Source: Hibiscus mutabilis
Lineage: Eukaryota > Streptophyta > Magnoliopsida > Malvales > Malvaceae
Direction: 5' to 3'
Assembly (NCBI GenBank): GCA_019671005.1
Contig: CM033711.1
Location: forward strand, 56,903,049-56,967,048
DNA: 64,000 bases
Made by a program: the position numbers and the translations under genes. The first letter of the stretch is position 1; each line of letters opens with the position of its first letter. Below, in pieces: positions 1 to 11,400 of this stretch. Below the pieces are notes generated by a model. It searched no databases and had not been told where the DNA came from. It saw nothing but the letters and a program-made list of their open reading frames with translations.

Positions 1-2
1 AA

Positions 3-323
3 TTCAAGGCCCAAGCTTACGAGAATGTGCGCCTCTATAAAGAGAAGACTAAGAAGTGGCATGACAAACATATTTTGCCACGACATTTCTCAGAAGGCCA
101 ACAAGTCCTTCTCTAAAACTCTCGTCTTAAGCTCTTCCCAGGCAAGATGAAAACACGGTGGTCTTGCCTTTTTATCGTGCACAAGGTCTACCCTCATGGT
201 GCCGTAGAAATTAAAAAGCTTGATGATGACACTGTCTTCAAGGTAAATGGTCAGAGATTGAAGATCTACAATGGAGCCCCTATCATGCGAGACAAAGCTG
301 CCATACTTCTTAATGACCCATAA
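3..323 (+). pseudogene. Integrase C-terminus of Athila A (broken)
   Basis: Frame 3 encodes the integrase C-terminal region of an Athila polyprotein, including the conserved stretches YKEKTKKWHD, LPRHF and LKLFPGK and the terminal FKVNGQRLK. It aligns by eye with the same region of element B (57551-57850). In the retroelement this part binds DNA during integration. An in-frame TAA at about 114-116, in the position of a conserved VLLFNSRL stretch, breaks the frame. The reading otherwise continues to TAA at 321-323, the natural end of pol. The N-terminal parts lie outside the window. Confidence 0.85.
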
Positions 324-937
324 GAGTTTGCACCCCTTTTCTCCTCTCTATTTTGTTATAGCATCTTTTGTTTTTAATGTTCATAAATAAATTTGTTTAT
401 GCTTTTGACTCTTTGCCCTTTTGTCTTTTATGTTATCTTGTGTTTTATTTCTTTAATTGGTTTTGTCAGATTTGCCCCCATGGTTGCAGGTGGCTGGCTA
501 GGGTTTCACACAACGTTGGTGCAGCTTTCTAATTATGGTTAGCTTTTGTCCCTTTTCCTCTAAGAGAATTCACAAAGACTAACTTTTTCCTATATTTTGG
601 GGGTGACATTAAAAAGGTAAAAAGGGAGGAATTTTATCCCCATTACAACTTTTAAAACCCTATCCCATCATTACCCTTCAATATTCTCTCCCCTACTTTT
701 TGCTTTTTATTAAAAGCCTGTCACATCTTATCTCTTCCCCACAACTCAAAAACTGCCACCAAAACCCTTTTCTCTCCCATTACGTGTAGTAGTTACTTAA
801 CACTTAAACTCCCAATCATTTCACCTTCTTCTTTTTTATTTTCTTAACCCCCAACTTCCTCATCTCCTTTGCCAAACCTATCCAAAACTTTTCCAAAATC
901 CTTATCGTTCTAGAAATTCCTCTCTTACTTCAAAATC
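324..937 (+). other. pol-env spacer and env leader of Athila A
   Basis: This non-coding stretch between the pol stop and the env-like start codon is T-rich, then C/T-rich just before the ATG. It contains a TATA-like inverted repeat (702-718), annotated separately. No convincing coding potential is seen on either strand. Confidence 0.6.
702..718 (+). promoter_or_regulatory. Candidate TATA-like site upstream of env-like ORF (A)
   Basis: The 17 bases GCTTTTTATTAAAAGCC form a near-palindrome with an A/T core and AAGCC arms, about 220 bases before the env-like ATG at 938. Element B has a comparable site, GGCTTATATAAAGCC on its coding strand, about 205 bases before its env-like ATG. The shared shape and position suggest an internal promoter. 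This is inference from two or three copies only. Confidence 0.35.
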
Positions 938-2490
938 ATGGTGCGATGCAAGAATGTCACCAGCTCTTCCAGTGGTTCGCAAGCTCCAACCACCATTGAA
1001 ATTAGAAAGTTCTGGGATGATGGTGCTAAAGAACGGTTCTAACAGATAAAGGACCGTAAGGTTTTCCTGGAGAAAGGGTAGAAGGTTCCCTTGGAAGGGG
1101 AATGAGGCTTTGACAAAGAAGTTCTGGATAGCATTGCTAAGAATGACTAGGGACATTTGTTAAACACTCCGATGATATCTCAGTGTCCCTAGTTTATGAA
1201 TTTTCTGCCCATCTAACGAGCCCTACCCTATCGGTTGGTTATGTGTAAGGGGACCAAATCAAGTTCATAGCCGCTGCCATCAACAAATTCTACGGGCTAC
1301 AAAACGTGATGAACCAACATACTTCCTTTGTAGACACCGCTAATGCTCAGACACATAAGGAGGTCATCGAAGACCTATGCTTTAGCAGCACAGAGTTAGA
1401 TCCAACGATCAGGGTCATTGAAAGAGGCCACCTCAAGCCTGAGGCTAAGGTATGGAATCAATTCCTAAGGATGCGCTTAATGCCCACTTCCCATACCACT
1501 ACGGTGCACATCACCAGGCTGTTGTTGCTACATTCCATCCTCAACGGTCAACCAATAGATGTAGGCAAACTTGTTCTCGATAATGTCTATTCCTATTTGA
1601 AACGGAAGTCCAACCCTCTTATCTTCCCTAATCTCATCACAGTACTTTGTCGTAAGAAGCAAGTTTTCGAGGATTCGGCAGAGGATGAAACAAAGAAAGT
1701 AAAAAGTGCGCTAAACCTAGACCAAATCCATGGGCTGAGGGGACTTGATGAAGATGCTCCAGCATAAACTTTGGAAGGTGAAGCCGAAACAATTGCTGCA
1801 GCAAGAATCGCAACCTTAGTCGCCTCTACTAAGCGCATGCAAGAGGAGATGGCTGAGATGAAGGGCAGCTTGACAACTTATTTAAAGTTTGTCAAAGAAA
1901 GGAATGCAGTCATTAACTCTTATTTTAAGGAGATCTTTCTGCATGTTGAAATAGACTTCCCACCCTTCCCCGATACTCTACTTATGCCCCAGAAGGGCAA
2001 ATTAACCCCGCACGCAACACCATCTCGGCCAACAACTACAGCTCTAAGACCACCACTTGTTCCCAACGGTGACCCTTCGCCAAATCCAATATTAGCTCAG
2101 CAAAAGACACCTACTTCAACCATCATACAAAGCCCTCGAACAGCGAGGCAAAAGAAAAGAAAATCTCCCCTAAGTACCCAGCCACCACCAAAACCACCTG
2201 TAGATGCTCCGGTCAGTCTTGATAGTGAAGACAGGGAGATGGCTGACAACTCTCCTGTACCTACACTTGTCCCAACTCCTAATGCTACAACAAAGACCAG
2301 GAGTCGTCTCAAGCACACGGCGGGTCGTGTATGGAATACCCCCAACGAAGAAGATGATGATGAGGACCAGTCAGCCTAAGAGGAACCAGCTGAACAACCA
2401 ACCCAACATGATGCGACCGATGAGCCCACCACAGCTCTGAAGAAGAAGAAAATCAAGCACCAAGGAGTCAAACCAAAAACACCAAAATAG
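938..2490 (+). pseudogene. Decayed env-like ORF of Athila A (putative plant transposon protein family)
   Basis: The reading starts at ATG 938 and shows the hallmarks of the Athila post-pol ORF: an N-terminal block with INKFYGLQ, a middle block PEAKVWNQFLRMRLMPTSH followed by LLLLHSIL, and a proline-rich, basic C-terminus (QKKRKS, KKKKIKHQG). The domain corresponds to what databases call putative plant transposon protein (PF20167-like), historically env-like. Early in-frame stops (about 1040-1150), a frame change before 1306, TAA at 1765-1767 and TAA at 2377-2379 break it. The frame then continues to TAG at 2488-2490. No transmembrane segment or signal peptide is evident, so an envelope role is doubtful. 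It is far more decayed than the intact copy in element B. Confidence 0.8.
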
Positions 2491-3483
2491 ATTTGTATGA
2501 GGTAACTTGCATTTGGATTTTCATTTTAGCTTAGTTCATTTTATTTTCATGCATTGAGGACACTGCATCCTTCAAGTTTGGGGTGTTGGTATTTTAGTTA
2601 ATTTTTTGCATTAGCATTTAGTGATAAACAAAATTTTTCTATGGCATTTTATTAGTTTAAAGACAGTTTTGTGAATAAGTTGATGATGTCCGATGATGAG
2701 TATTTGAATCTTATGGCTGTGAATTGATTGAATACATGTGACTATTGAGATTGCTAGAACTATCTTTAGGGTTTGATGCTTCATTATATGAGTGTTACAT
2801 GATTGCATTCTCTCCATGTTTAAAACTGTTAGATTATTTTTGGTGAAAGAACTCTCGTATGCTTTAGTTTAAATATGCAAAATGAACTTGACTGATAAAT
2901 GAAAGCATAAAGGCTTAATAAGCTCTTTTTCGTGTTGAATTATGAATAAATGCTTCGGCATAATTGTAGAGGGGCACTTCTCTATGCAATGCATTGCCTG
3001 GAAAACCCCCTTTAATAAATGACAACAATAGTATATGAGTGAATGAAAGTAGTCATGGGATGAATATGCTAAATAGGCTATGGAATGGGGTGTTTTCTCC
3101 ACTTCATTTTCAAGTCTAGGAAGCTAGTTGTGATGAGTTGACTCCCCTCGTTGCAGTAAAAAAAGAAAAGAAAAAAGAAGCTAAATATGGAGTATCTTAT
3201 GCTTAAATTGACTAAGAAATGCTAGAGCAAACTTGAGAACCTAGGCAATAATCTCTAAACTTTGTTGAGCATAGGGAGGATGTAGTCACATACACACACT
3301 CGAAGGGTCTTGACCTAAGGAAAAGTTCTTAAAATCTCAAAATTTTCTAGCATGTTCAAGCCTTTATTTTCTGAGGACTAAAATTGTGCCATAGCCCTGT
3401 CTTGAGCTGATTTAATGTTGTAGCATTCTTCTATTTGTTTCTGTTCATTGGTTGAGGACAAGCAATAGCTTAAGTTAGGGGTG
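2491..3483 (+). other. 3' untranslated region and polypurine tract of Athila A
   Basis: This non-coding AT-rich stretch lies between the env-like stop and the 3' LTR. It includes a purine run near 3158-3180 (A/G only for about 20 bases) and ends with the polypurine tract AAGTTAGGGGTG at about 3472-3483, which would prime plus-strand DNA synthesis. The tract directly abuts the LTR start TGTTAATAAC, matching the arrangement GGGGTG|TG seen in elements B and E. Confidence 0.65.
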
Positions 3484-4763
3484 TGTTAATAACATTTCAT
3501 GCTTTTTTACTTAAGTTATTGTATGAAATCAAGCCATTTCATCTCATTTCATGGAATATAGATGCATTTAGTTCATATGGTTGCATTTGGTGTTGTTGGT
3601 TCTATTTTGTTTGTTTATTTGAAAAAATGGTGCTGCTTGGGAAGGTTTTGGTTGGTGTGGTGATGTGCAGGGAAAAGAGGAGCAATGAAGGGAAAAAGCC
3701 ATAGCATTTCTAGGCGCGCTAGAGGAAAAAAACTGAAGATATTTTGCAGCCCCATACGTGAACCTATTAGCCAGGTGTGAGCCCACATATCAAGGGAATA
3801 TTCCCTTGGAATTAAGGGCACAAACCCCTAGGAGCCCCCACTATATAGAGAGAAGGACACCTACATTAAAGGGAGAGCCAAAAAAGTTACTTTGTAAGCT
3901 AAGAAAGGGAGAAAAGGTGGCTACCTTTCTTTGTCTTCTCTATCATGGCGTCCTCTATTGTTAAAGCTCTAAGGGATGTTCTTGTTGGCCTTTGAGAGAA
4001 ACAGCAAGCTTAGAGCGGTTCACGACAGTCCATGGCGGCTTTGGAGTTTTTCCCTTCCTTTAGTTTCTTTTGTTGTTTCATTTTCTATTATTTGGGTGGG
4101 TTGTTTTAAACAAATGATCATGGATGATATTTGCTCAGCCATGAACTTATTTTAAGTGGCTTGGGCTTGTGATGGTTTTCATGCTTCATGTTTGAATGAG
4201 TGTTTTGTTGCTTTCTTGTTCCTTTCATGCTTTGTCCATTGTTTTTTTATGCCTTAAGCTTGTAAGAGCTTTCGAGAGTTAGCCTTTGCTTAAGTGTTGG
4301 ATAGCTTAATATTTGAGAGAGTTGGCCTTAGATCTACATGGGCAATGGGGTTTGATGCTGAGAGGTAAAACCATAACTCACTTTAGAGATAAGGATAGAG
4401 TTTCAACGGCTAAAAAGAATAGAACTTAAAGGATAGTTGTATGTTAGGGTTGACGCTGAGAGGTATTGTCGTAGCATTCTTCCTATCGGGTTTCTTGCTA
4501 GAGATAGCGTAGAGACATCTTGGTACGCTATGTCGAGCATGTGTGGGTGATAAGTGTTCAAAAGTACTATTTTTCTTACCCTTTTTACTCATATTATTGT
4601 TAGACTTAGGCTCATATTAGTTGCATAATTAGCCATTCATGCATTAATCCATGTTTCTTTCCATCGTTGAGCTTGATTACATAACTTGGTAGTTTTGTGG
4701 GGAAATATGCTGCTTTGGTCTGTTTTGTGTGTATGTGCAGGATCACTTGCCAAAGCAAGGCTA

Positions 4764-4858
4764 GAGCTAGTTGCCAGGGCAATGCATGAAGGAGATGCTG
4801 AGCTAGTTGCAAGGGCAATGCATGAAGGAGACGCCGAGCTAGTTGCCAGGGCAATTGT
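4764..4858 (+). repeat. 36-bp tandem repeat inside B-family LTR
   Basis: Two full copies and a partial third start at 4764, 4800 and 4836, each beginning GAGCTAGTTGC. The unit is 36 bases, a multiple of three, and a small open frame (4686-4901) reads through as repeats of ELVARAMHEGDA. Each unit contains one TTGCC-type palindrome. The same array is present in the B 3' LTR around 54290-54390. Expression of the open frame is unproven. Confidence 0.8.
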
Positions 4859-5097
4859 CGACAAGAGCAAAGGTGATATGGTAGTCAAAATTGATGACTA
4901 GACAAGCCCAAGATGACGTGGAGCAAAGCCCAATCCCAAAGGAATTTGATTTCCATGAAGAGATTAAAGAAGAATTAAATTCCAAGAAGATAGGAGAAGT
5001 TCTAGTAGGAATATAATTATAATAAAGAATTATATTCTTTAAAGATAATTTAATTCCAACTTAACTTCCTCCTCAAAGAAGGACTTTGGCCTAGCTC

Positions 5098-5105
5098 TAT
5101 AAATA
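5098..5105 (+). promoter_or_regulatory. Candidate TATA box of B-family LTR
   Basis: TATAAATA lies about 550 bases into the LTR. Downstream are four copies of ATTT(T)CGACAA at 5114, 5147, 5182 and 5211, spaced about 30-35 bases. The position is suitable for an LTR core promoter. The whole segment is missing from the 3' LTR of element B. Confidence 0.5.
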
Positions 5106-5736
5106 AGAGGGAGATTTCGACAATCCATAGAGAACAAAGAGAGGGGATTTTCGACAACTCCAAGGAGGGCAAGAGGAGAGAATTTTCGACAAGCATCTAG
5201 GGCAAGGAGGATTTCGACAAGCCTCCTTCTTCATCCTTTTCTTTCTTGTTCGATTGGGTTCATGCTAGGGATTATTTATCTTGTGATTCTTTGGAACCTA
5301 GCCATGAACTAAATCTATTTGGCTATGGTTATTGTGTTTTGTGAGAAACTATTGGTTTTTGTTTAGGTAATAAGAGTTTGCACTTTTCTATTCAAGGTTT
5401 ATTCATTCTTGGTTCTTATTCTTGTTTGCGAGTGAATTGGGAGAGGATCTCGTAACTTCATCTATTTATCTAATATCGGGAGAGTTAGATTCAAGAAACA
5501 AATGAATATGATCTTTATTCAATCTATTGATGGTGAAGATTAATCCGGCTTAGGCATAAGTCAAGGATTTCAACGGCTAAGAGGAGCGCAAGATTGGTTG
5601 TTGTTCACCCTTGATTCACACAGGGATGTATTATCAAGGCATGCTCAAGTAGCTAGAGTTTTGACTTAGGGATAAGAAGAAACCATTGAAGAACGCTCTG
5701 CCGAACCTTGAAGGTTGCTGCCAGACGCCCAAGTAG

Positions 5737-5797
5737 TTGCCCAGGCAACCATCGATTAGTTGCCAAGGCAACCCCGTTGTGCAAGTTGCCACGGCAA
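5737..5797 (+). repeat. Cluster of TTGCC-NN-GGCAA palindromes in B-family LTR
   Basis: Three 12-bp palindromes lie within 61 bases: TTGCCCAGGCAA at 5737, TTGCCAAGGCAA at 5760 and TTGCCACGGCAA at 5786. The arms are identical and the central dinucleotides differ. Degenerate copies flank them. The homologous clusters in B lie at 53700-53790 and 63460-63560. Confidence 0.85.
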
Positions 5798-6427
5798 CTG
5801 AGTTGCCCGTGCACTCTTTTACCAAGACGATCCAATCGGCTATCACACCTCAACTCACGATAACCTGGCCTATCTCTCTCTCATTTGATCTCATATTTTC
5901 TTTTACTTTATTGCTTTCTAGTTTAGTTATTAGTTAAACTCCTATAATCCTTTATTTGTGTTTTTACTTTTTACAGTGCAAGAGACTAGATTCTTGAAGT
6001 GGCACCAATCCCTGTGGAGACGATATCTTTTATACTATAACTTGCGACGTGTATACTTGCACATTTGCGTAGCACTTATTACGCGCAACAGTGGGCAAGG
6101 TAGCTCGAGACATTCTTTTAGCTTAGACATAGAGATCCTTAGCAAGCCCAGCCTGCCATCCCATTAGAGAGTTTTGTACACTTGAGAGGACATTCAAAGT
6201 ATCTTTATTTCAGCTCAGTTTTCATTACAGTTAATTGCTATAGCATTTTTGAACTTGCTTCCTTTTGCTATTGCATTATTTTCAAGTTGTAAATTTGTGT
6301 GTATTGACTAAGCTAGTTTGGCCTCTAATTCCTGTGGAGACGATACTCACTCATCACTTTATTACTTGTTTGATGTGTATACTTGCACTATTTGCGTATC
6401 ATTTATAGTACATCACACCACGCAACA

Positions 6428-7287
6428 TCAACATTGGCAGGTTATCAGATGAATCAAAACAAAAAAAGACAGCCAATAGAAGATTTATAATTTTCATTTT
6501 CCTTTTTCTAAGTACGTGTAAATTAAGGTATAAATACAAAGCCCTAAAACAATTGCAGGGGGATTTTTTTTGAGCAATAGAGAAAAAAACAATAGAGCTT
6601 TGAGGTATACCTTTTCCTGGATTTTATTTTGTAGCATCATAAAATAGGGATTAAGGTTCTGGGCTTCTAGCTTCGCAACGTTTTACCTTCCCCGCTCCGT
6701 TGCCGTTCTCCACCGATAACAAGCCTTCCTCATGACCGCGTATGGTGAATCAGAGGGAAGGGTGACCAAAAAGCTTTCGTTTTAGCTCCGGCCTTTAAAG
6801 GGGGAGGTTTTCGAATTTTTTTAGGGTTTTACTAAAGAAAAGGTTGAGTTTTAAAGAAAAGATGGCTGGATTTAGATTTAGAAAAAAGGAGTATGTTTTG
6901 GTTTATTTTGTTCACCGGCCGCTGGCGAGCGGCGGCCATTGCGGCGGAAAACCGCCATATTCTGGGAATCTCGGCGGAGAGGATGAACACCGCGGTGGTG
7001 TTCATCCGAGTGTAAGAGAGCGAAGAGAGGATTCTCTGGTTTTTGGAGAATCAATTTAAAAAAAAATTCTTTGTGGTAAAAAAATATGTTTTATATCGGA
7101 TTTCAAGACAAATGGTTTATTTACGTTTTAAATCCCCCCTGTCTTTTGCTAACCATGCTCGTAAGGGCTTTCGCCTTTAAAACCACACTTTTAATCCTTC
7201 CTCCCTATTTAATTACATCCCAGGTCCTACCACTTTTCTATACCACTCCTTCGGTCCTAGTGGTTTTTTGAATGTTTTTAATTTAGT
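6428..7287. other. Unassigned intergenic sequence between elements A and H
   Basis: About 860 bases without a supportable gene. It holds a TATA-like TATAAATA near 6529, a G/C-rich patch with CGGCGG runs around 6915-7000, and a short open frame (6844-7059) without recognisable family features. It may be an LTR or leader fragment of an unidentified element, or old host sequence. It does not match the other LTRs in this window by eye. Confidence 0.4.
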
Positions 7288-8447
7288 CTCTGAGGGTACC
7301 GTATTGATACTCGTGTTTGAGTACCGATATGCTAAATAATCTATAAATGCAAATTAAAGAGGGAAATTTGTGTATAATTAATAATTGATTTATGCCTTAA
7401 TAAATAAGATAACATGGAGTAATGGAGGCAATAAATGAGATTAATTATATACTCCTCCATATTGTGTTAACAAGTCGGTAATATAAAATAAATGATGTGT
7501 TCGTGATTAGCAACATTAGGGAGATCCTTGGGATCACGTTGCTTGTATGCTAGGTATGTATTTGTTTAGTTGAGTCGACGATTGATGGGATCTGGATACC
7601 CAATGAGAGAGTGTTGCAAGACCATGTTTAAAGATATCAAATGAAGGTTACCGTTGTTGTGTGAACCATTCCTCATTCGAAAATACTCAAGGGGAGATTT
7701 TGAGCATGGGTGTACATTTCTATGCTATGCGACCCGATCACACCCAAGGTGCATGTTTCAATGCTACGTGACCTGATCTCACCCATAGAGTGTACGTTTC
7801 AAATGCAATGTGACTCGGGCCTTACTTCAGTGTTGTTGTTGTATGCTATGTGTGCTTATCTAGATGATTCGTTGACATCATAGGTATGGTTGGGCCTTGT
7901 GGGCCACATATAATGATTTTTATGATGTTAGCATGTGTTTAGTCGAGTAGTAATAGCACCACATATTTATTATCTCTCCTTATTGCTCATACTAGCTTCT
8001 ATGCTTATATTTATGATTAGCATAAAGTATAGTAAAGTAGATGTGTACCACTAAGCTTTGTAAGCTCAGCGCTCAGAATCGTTGTTTCAATGTATAGGTT
8101 GATCGTTAGATCACGAGATCGAGAAGCACCATCAATATGGGATTCTAGCAAGTGGTGATTTCTAGAGTATGGTACTTGCGTGTTTAGTAGGCAGTGTATT
8201 CATAGGACCTTATGTGGTTGAGCCTGTAACTCTTACTTTGGAATTGTATTGGTAAAGTCATATATTTAAATATTTTAATTTAACTAGAGCTCATTTGTAA
8301 CGATTTAATCATGTATCTATATTTTCAACTGTTATATTTAAAAAAAAATGGAAAATATTTTATATTGGGTTGAACCAAGTTAAGAAATTTTACGATAACG
8401 GTTTGAGCTTAAGCCCTAAATGTAACATTCAGGTTTAGGGTGTTACA
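7288..8447 (+). repeat. 5' LTR remnant of element H
   Basis: This segment corresponds to the last 1.15 kb of the 3' LTR (about 13150-14311). Both begin near a GTACCGATAC-like motif and then share the phrase AATAATCTATAAATGC. Both contain the stretch around TAGCAACATTAGGGAGATCC. Substitutions and small indels are frequent, indicating an old insertion. The first 1.6 kb of the LTR is missing on this side. Confidence 0.8.
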
Positions 8448-11400
8448 GTTAATGGTATCAGAACTTAGGTTTAGTTGGTTCTAGGAAACCCCGAGGTTAT
8501 ATAGGTGTTGTAGTAAGATGCCTAGTGAATACAAGCCTATTAAATTAAGTTCGTGCTCCTTAAGACTAAAATCCAGATGGTGCGTCCAATGTTGCGATGC
8601 TAAGATGATTATGATCATGGCCATGAGGGTCGAGTTAAGAGCTAAGTCGCTCGTGGGAGCGATTCTGAGGGAGAGGTCACCCCAGACTGTTGAGATGCGA
8701 AGTTGTTAAATGATGCCAGAGTCGAGGATGTGTCCTTCTTCCGCCACTTGAATGGTGTCTTCATTATGTGTAGTACTAGTTTTAAAGCCTTCGGATACGT
8801 TATAAGATTTTGCGGTAAAGAATCTTCTTTGTTATACGTGAATAATATTTGTGATGTGGGTATGGATAAGTCACTCTTGAAGTCGATCAATGGATGTACG
8901 TTGGTTGAATGACCCTTTGTTCGCTTAAAAAGAGTCTTGCTGATACTTAGGAAGTATCATCGCCTTTCTCAAGGGCATTTCTCGGAGATAGTGGACTCAG
9001 GATCTGCTGGTTAGCTTGAGTGTGACCGAAGTTGGACGTTCTACAGGTTTGATAGAGGTACATTCTTGAAAGTTGTTGCACCTTGGGAATTGATTTGATT
9101 AATCAAGAGCGACGCTAGCCTATAATGTCGAGAGTCATGCTCGAGGCCTTGAGGGAATCCAACCTTTGGTAATGTCAATGGTGTTGTGATACATGTTTGA
9201 TTATCCGATAGATGCCAATGTATAGGGTTCTATGCTCGAGAGCTTTCGGACTGTCAAAGTTTTTGTTTATACTTCTTAGAGGAGGAGTCTAGACTTCCTC
9301 CCTGTCAACGACGTGAGTAGACGTTAATGTAAGGCCGAGTTTGGCTTCGGTGCCCATCACTTTTAACGAAGGACACTGGCCTAATTGAGAAAGCTAGAGG
9401 TTCGGTTGCAAGAATGTAACTCGAACGAGGTTTTGTTTGTTCGAGTATTTCACCTAGGGGTGAACCGGGCTTGTTCACTTGTAAGAAGTTGGTTCATTAA
9501 TGTAATGCATAAATTGTCGACAACTTACTAAACAAAAGTGAAGGATCGTTACCTACCTTATTTGGTGGAGGGCTTGTTTAACAAAGTGGGGAATATCACT
9601 ATGTTCTTGGAGTTCGAATAGAGAATGAGATGCTTATGGTTAAAGTTTTGGAGGATGGCAATTCTGAAATGACTTTCAGAATGAGATTTTCTCTCTAGGA
9701 CGTGTCCTGGTACTTTTTGATGCTCTGCATGACACGTGTGAATGTTTGAGGATTATGGAAATATTAGCACTAACAATGTAATTATCAAAATACCCTTATA
9801 TGTGGAATAGAACAATTTTTGTATAATTGGTTAAAGAGACAAAAGGTTTGAGACTTTGTAAGTTATTTTTGGCTGTGATCGCAATTTCCTTGGAGCGTAC
9901 CGAGGAAAGATATATTAAGCTTCGATCTATTTGAGATCATTCTGTTCATGGTAGTAGTGTTGACTCGAGTAGAGTCAAGGGAGATTTCAAAATCTTTGAG
10001 AATGTTTTTTTTATTTTAACAAGGATGTATTTTTGTGCAATAATAGGAAAGGTTGTGCCTACCCCACCATCGAGAAATTTTGAGTACTTGATCACTAGGT
10101 AATTTGAGATTGGGACAACAACATGAGTCAAGGTAATTTAGAATTGTTGATCATGTGATAGATCCCCACCTAAGTAAAGTGATCTTGATAAGTGATGGAC
10201 TGTATGGAGTTTGGTTTGGGTTAGAGTATTATACTACCTAGGGGCTATCAAGGATTGCAACTGATGGTCATGTGAAGGAGTACCAATACTAGCTCTATGT
10301 GGTACCGATACTCGATTGGTTAGCTCTGAAGCTGTGAAAAATAATATATATTTGTAATTAAATGAGTATAGTGTTGTGATTAAATGTAAGTTCAATGGTT
10401 TTAAATGGACCCTGAGATCTTCTTGAGTGTGCTTTAAAGAATGATGTATCGATGAATGAGATTTTTTGGTATAGTACAGTGGTCAGTACATGGTATATTT
10501 CAGGAGTGACAGTTTGTACCAACTATCGTTGAATGTATTTGAGACAGTTAGGAAATGTAAGTGAGTTCGTTGATGAGTGTTTGACCGCTATCAGTTGGGA
10601 GTCAACCATCGAGTCTTTTAGAGTTGTTTGGGATGCTTCAAGATTCCTACAGTTGAAGTAGATATGATGATTGTGGATTCTTGTAAAAGATTTTTAAGTA
10701 CACATTTTCGATGGGATCACATTTTGAATAATGATAACCTTATTGGTGAGTATCACAAGTGTATATTTAGTAAGAATAGAATCCGAGTGCAGGGTCTGCT
10801 TGGACTGGGTGTAGTTTGGATCGTACGACACTACAGTGTGTACACTTCTATCTCTTAATACGAGATTCGAGTTCTTGGTGCAACTCTCCTTTGGTGGGAT
10901 TTCACGTGATGACAGATTTCGATTAGTGTTTGGATAACACCTTCCAAGATATGATATAGTTGCGAGCATGACCCTTCATGGCATGGAACAAGGTTGTAAG
11001 AACTATGTTAGTTACACAAGTTGATAACGAGTCAAGAGTTAAGGTTTGTATATGAAACGAGTTGAGGTGTATTTCTCTTTATGAAGTTTTACGTCGGGCA
11101 AGCAAGGATATTGATAAATGTTACCATTAGAGTTAGAGTCTCATTCGAGGAGTCACCATGAGATGAATCATTTTGTTTTGGTAGTAATAACTGCGGGAGC
11201 CATCTGTTACTCTTTATCATATGAGGTTGTGGAAGAATCTTGTTGTACGTTCACCTTTTGGGTCTTACCATATAAGTTGGATTAATTTAATGACGAATCT
11301 GTGTGACCAATTTGATGAAGTACCGTTGAGTTATTTCATGCTTCAACAATGCATCGAGTGAGAATGGAATCCTTTAAAAGAAAGAATCAATTGTGATTTC

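Larger units (their letters stand above)
4548..6090 (+). mobile_element. Solo LTR of the Athila B family
   Basis: This 1543-bp sequence starts TGATAAGTGTTC and ends ACGCGCAACA. It matches, in opposite orientation, the LTRs of element B (53418-54588 and 63182-64000). It is flanked by a perfect 5-bp target duplication GTGGG (4543-4547 and 6091-6095). With no internal sequence, it is a solo LTR left by LTR-LTR recombination. It carries a TATA box (5098), four ATTTTCGACAA-type repeats downstream of it, a 36-bp tandem repeat (4764 onward) and at least six TTGCC-NN-GGCAA palindromes. Compared with it, the B 3' LTR lacks about 377 bp (4886-5262 here). Confidence 0.95.
1..6427 (+). mobile_element. 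Athila-type Ty3/gypsy retrotransposon A, 3' part
   Basis: The window opens inside the integrase C-terminus of an Athila-type element read on the plus strand. It continues through a pol-env spacer, a decayed env-like ORF (938-2490), a 3' untranslated region with a polypurine tract, and a 3' LTR from 3484 to 6427 that is interrupted by a younger solo LTR. The order pol, env-like ORF, LTR is diagnostic of the Athila lineage. The 5' LTR, gag and most of pol lie left of the window. The LTR runs from TGTTAATAAC to CACGCAACA, so TG...CA ends are intact. The sequence after it, TCAAC at 6428-6432, should be one copy of the target duplication, but the partner is out of view. Confidence 0.85.
3484..6427 (+). 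repeat. 3' LTR of Athila A (split by a solo LTR)
   Basis: The LTR consists of 3484-4547 and 6096-6427, about 1.4 kb in total once the inserted solo LTR and its second target copy are removed. The start follows the polypurine tract, and the end CACGCAACA is typical of Athila LTRs. The last part carries the phrase around 6330-6420 that resembles the end of the inserted LTR, showing that the two families are related. No long ORF is present. Confidence 0.8.

Noticed and set aside
4548..6090. A second full Athila element nested in A
   Set aside because: No internal sequence lies between the ends, and the perfect GTGGG duplication encloses just one LTR; it is a solo LTR.
6844..7059. 71-codon open frame in the unassigned region
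   Set aside because: No recognisable domain, no supporting codon pattern, and a G/C-rich simple composition (CGGCGG runs). It is probably a chance frame.
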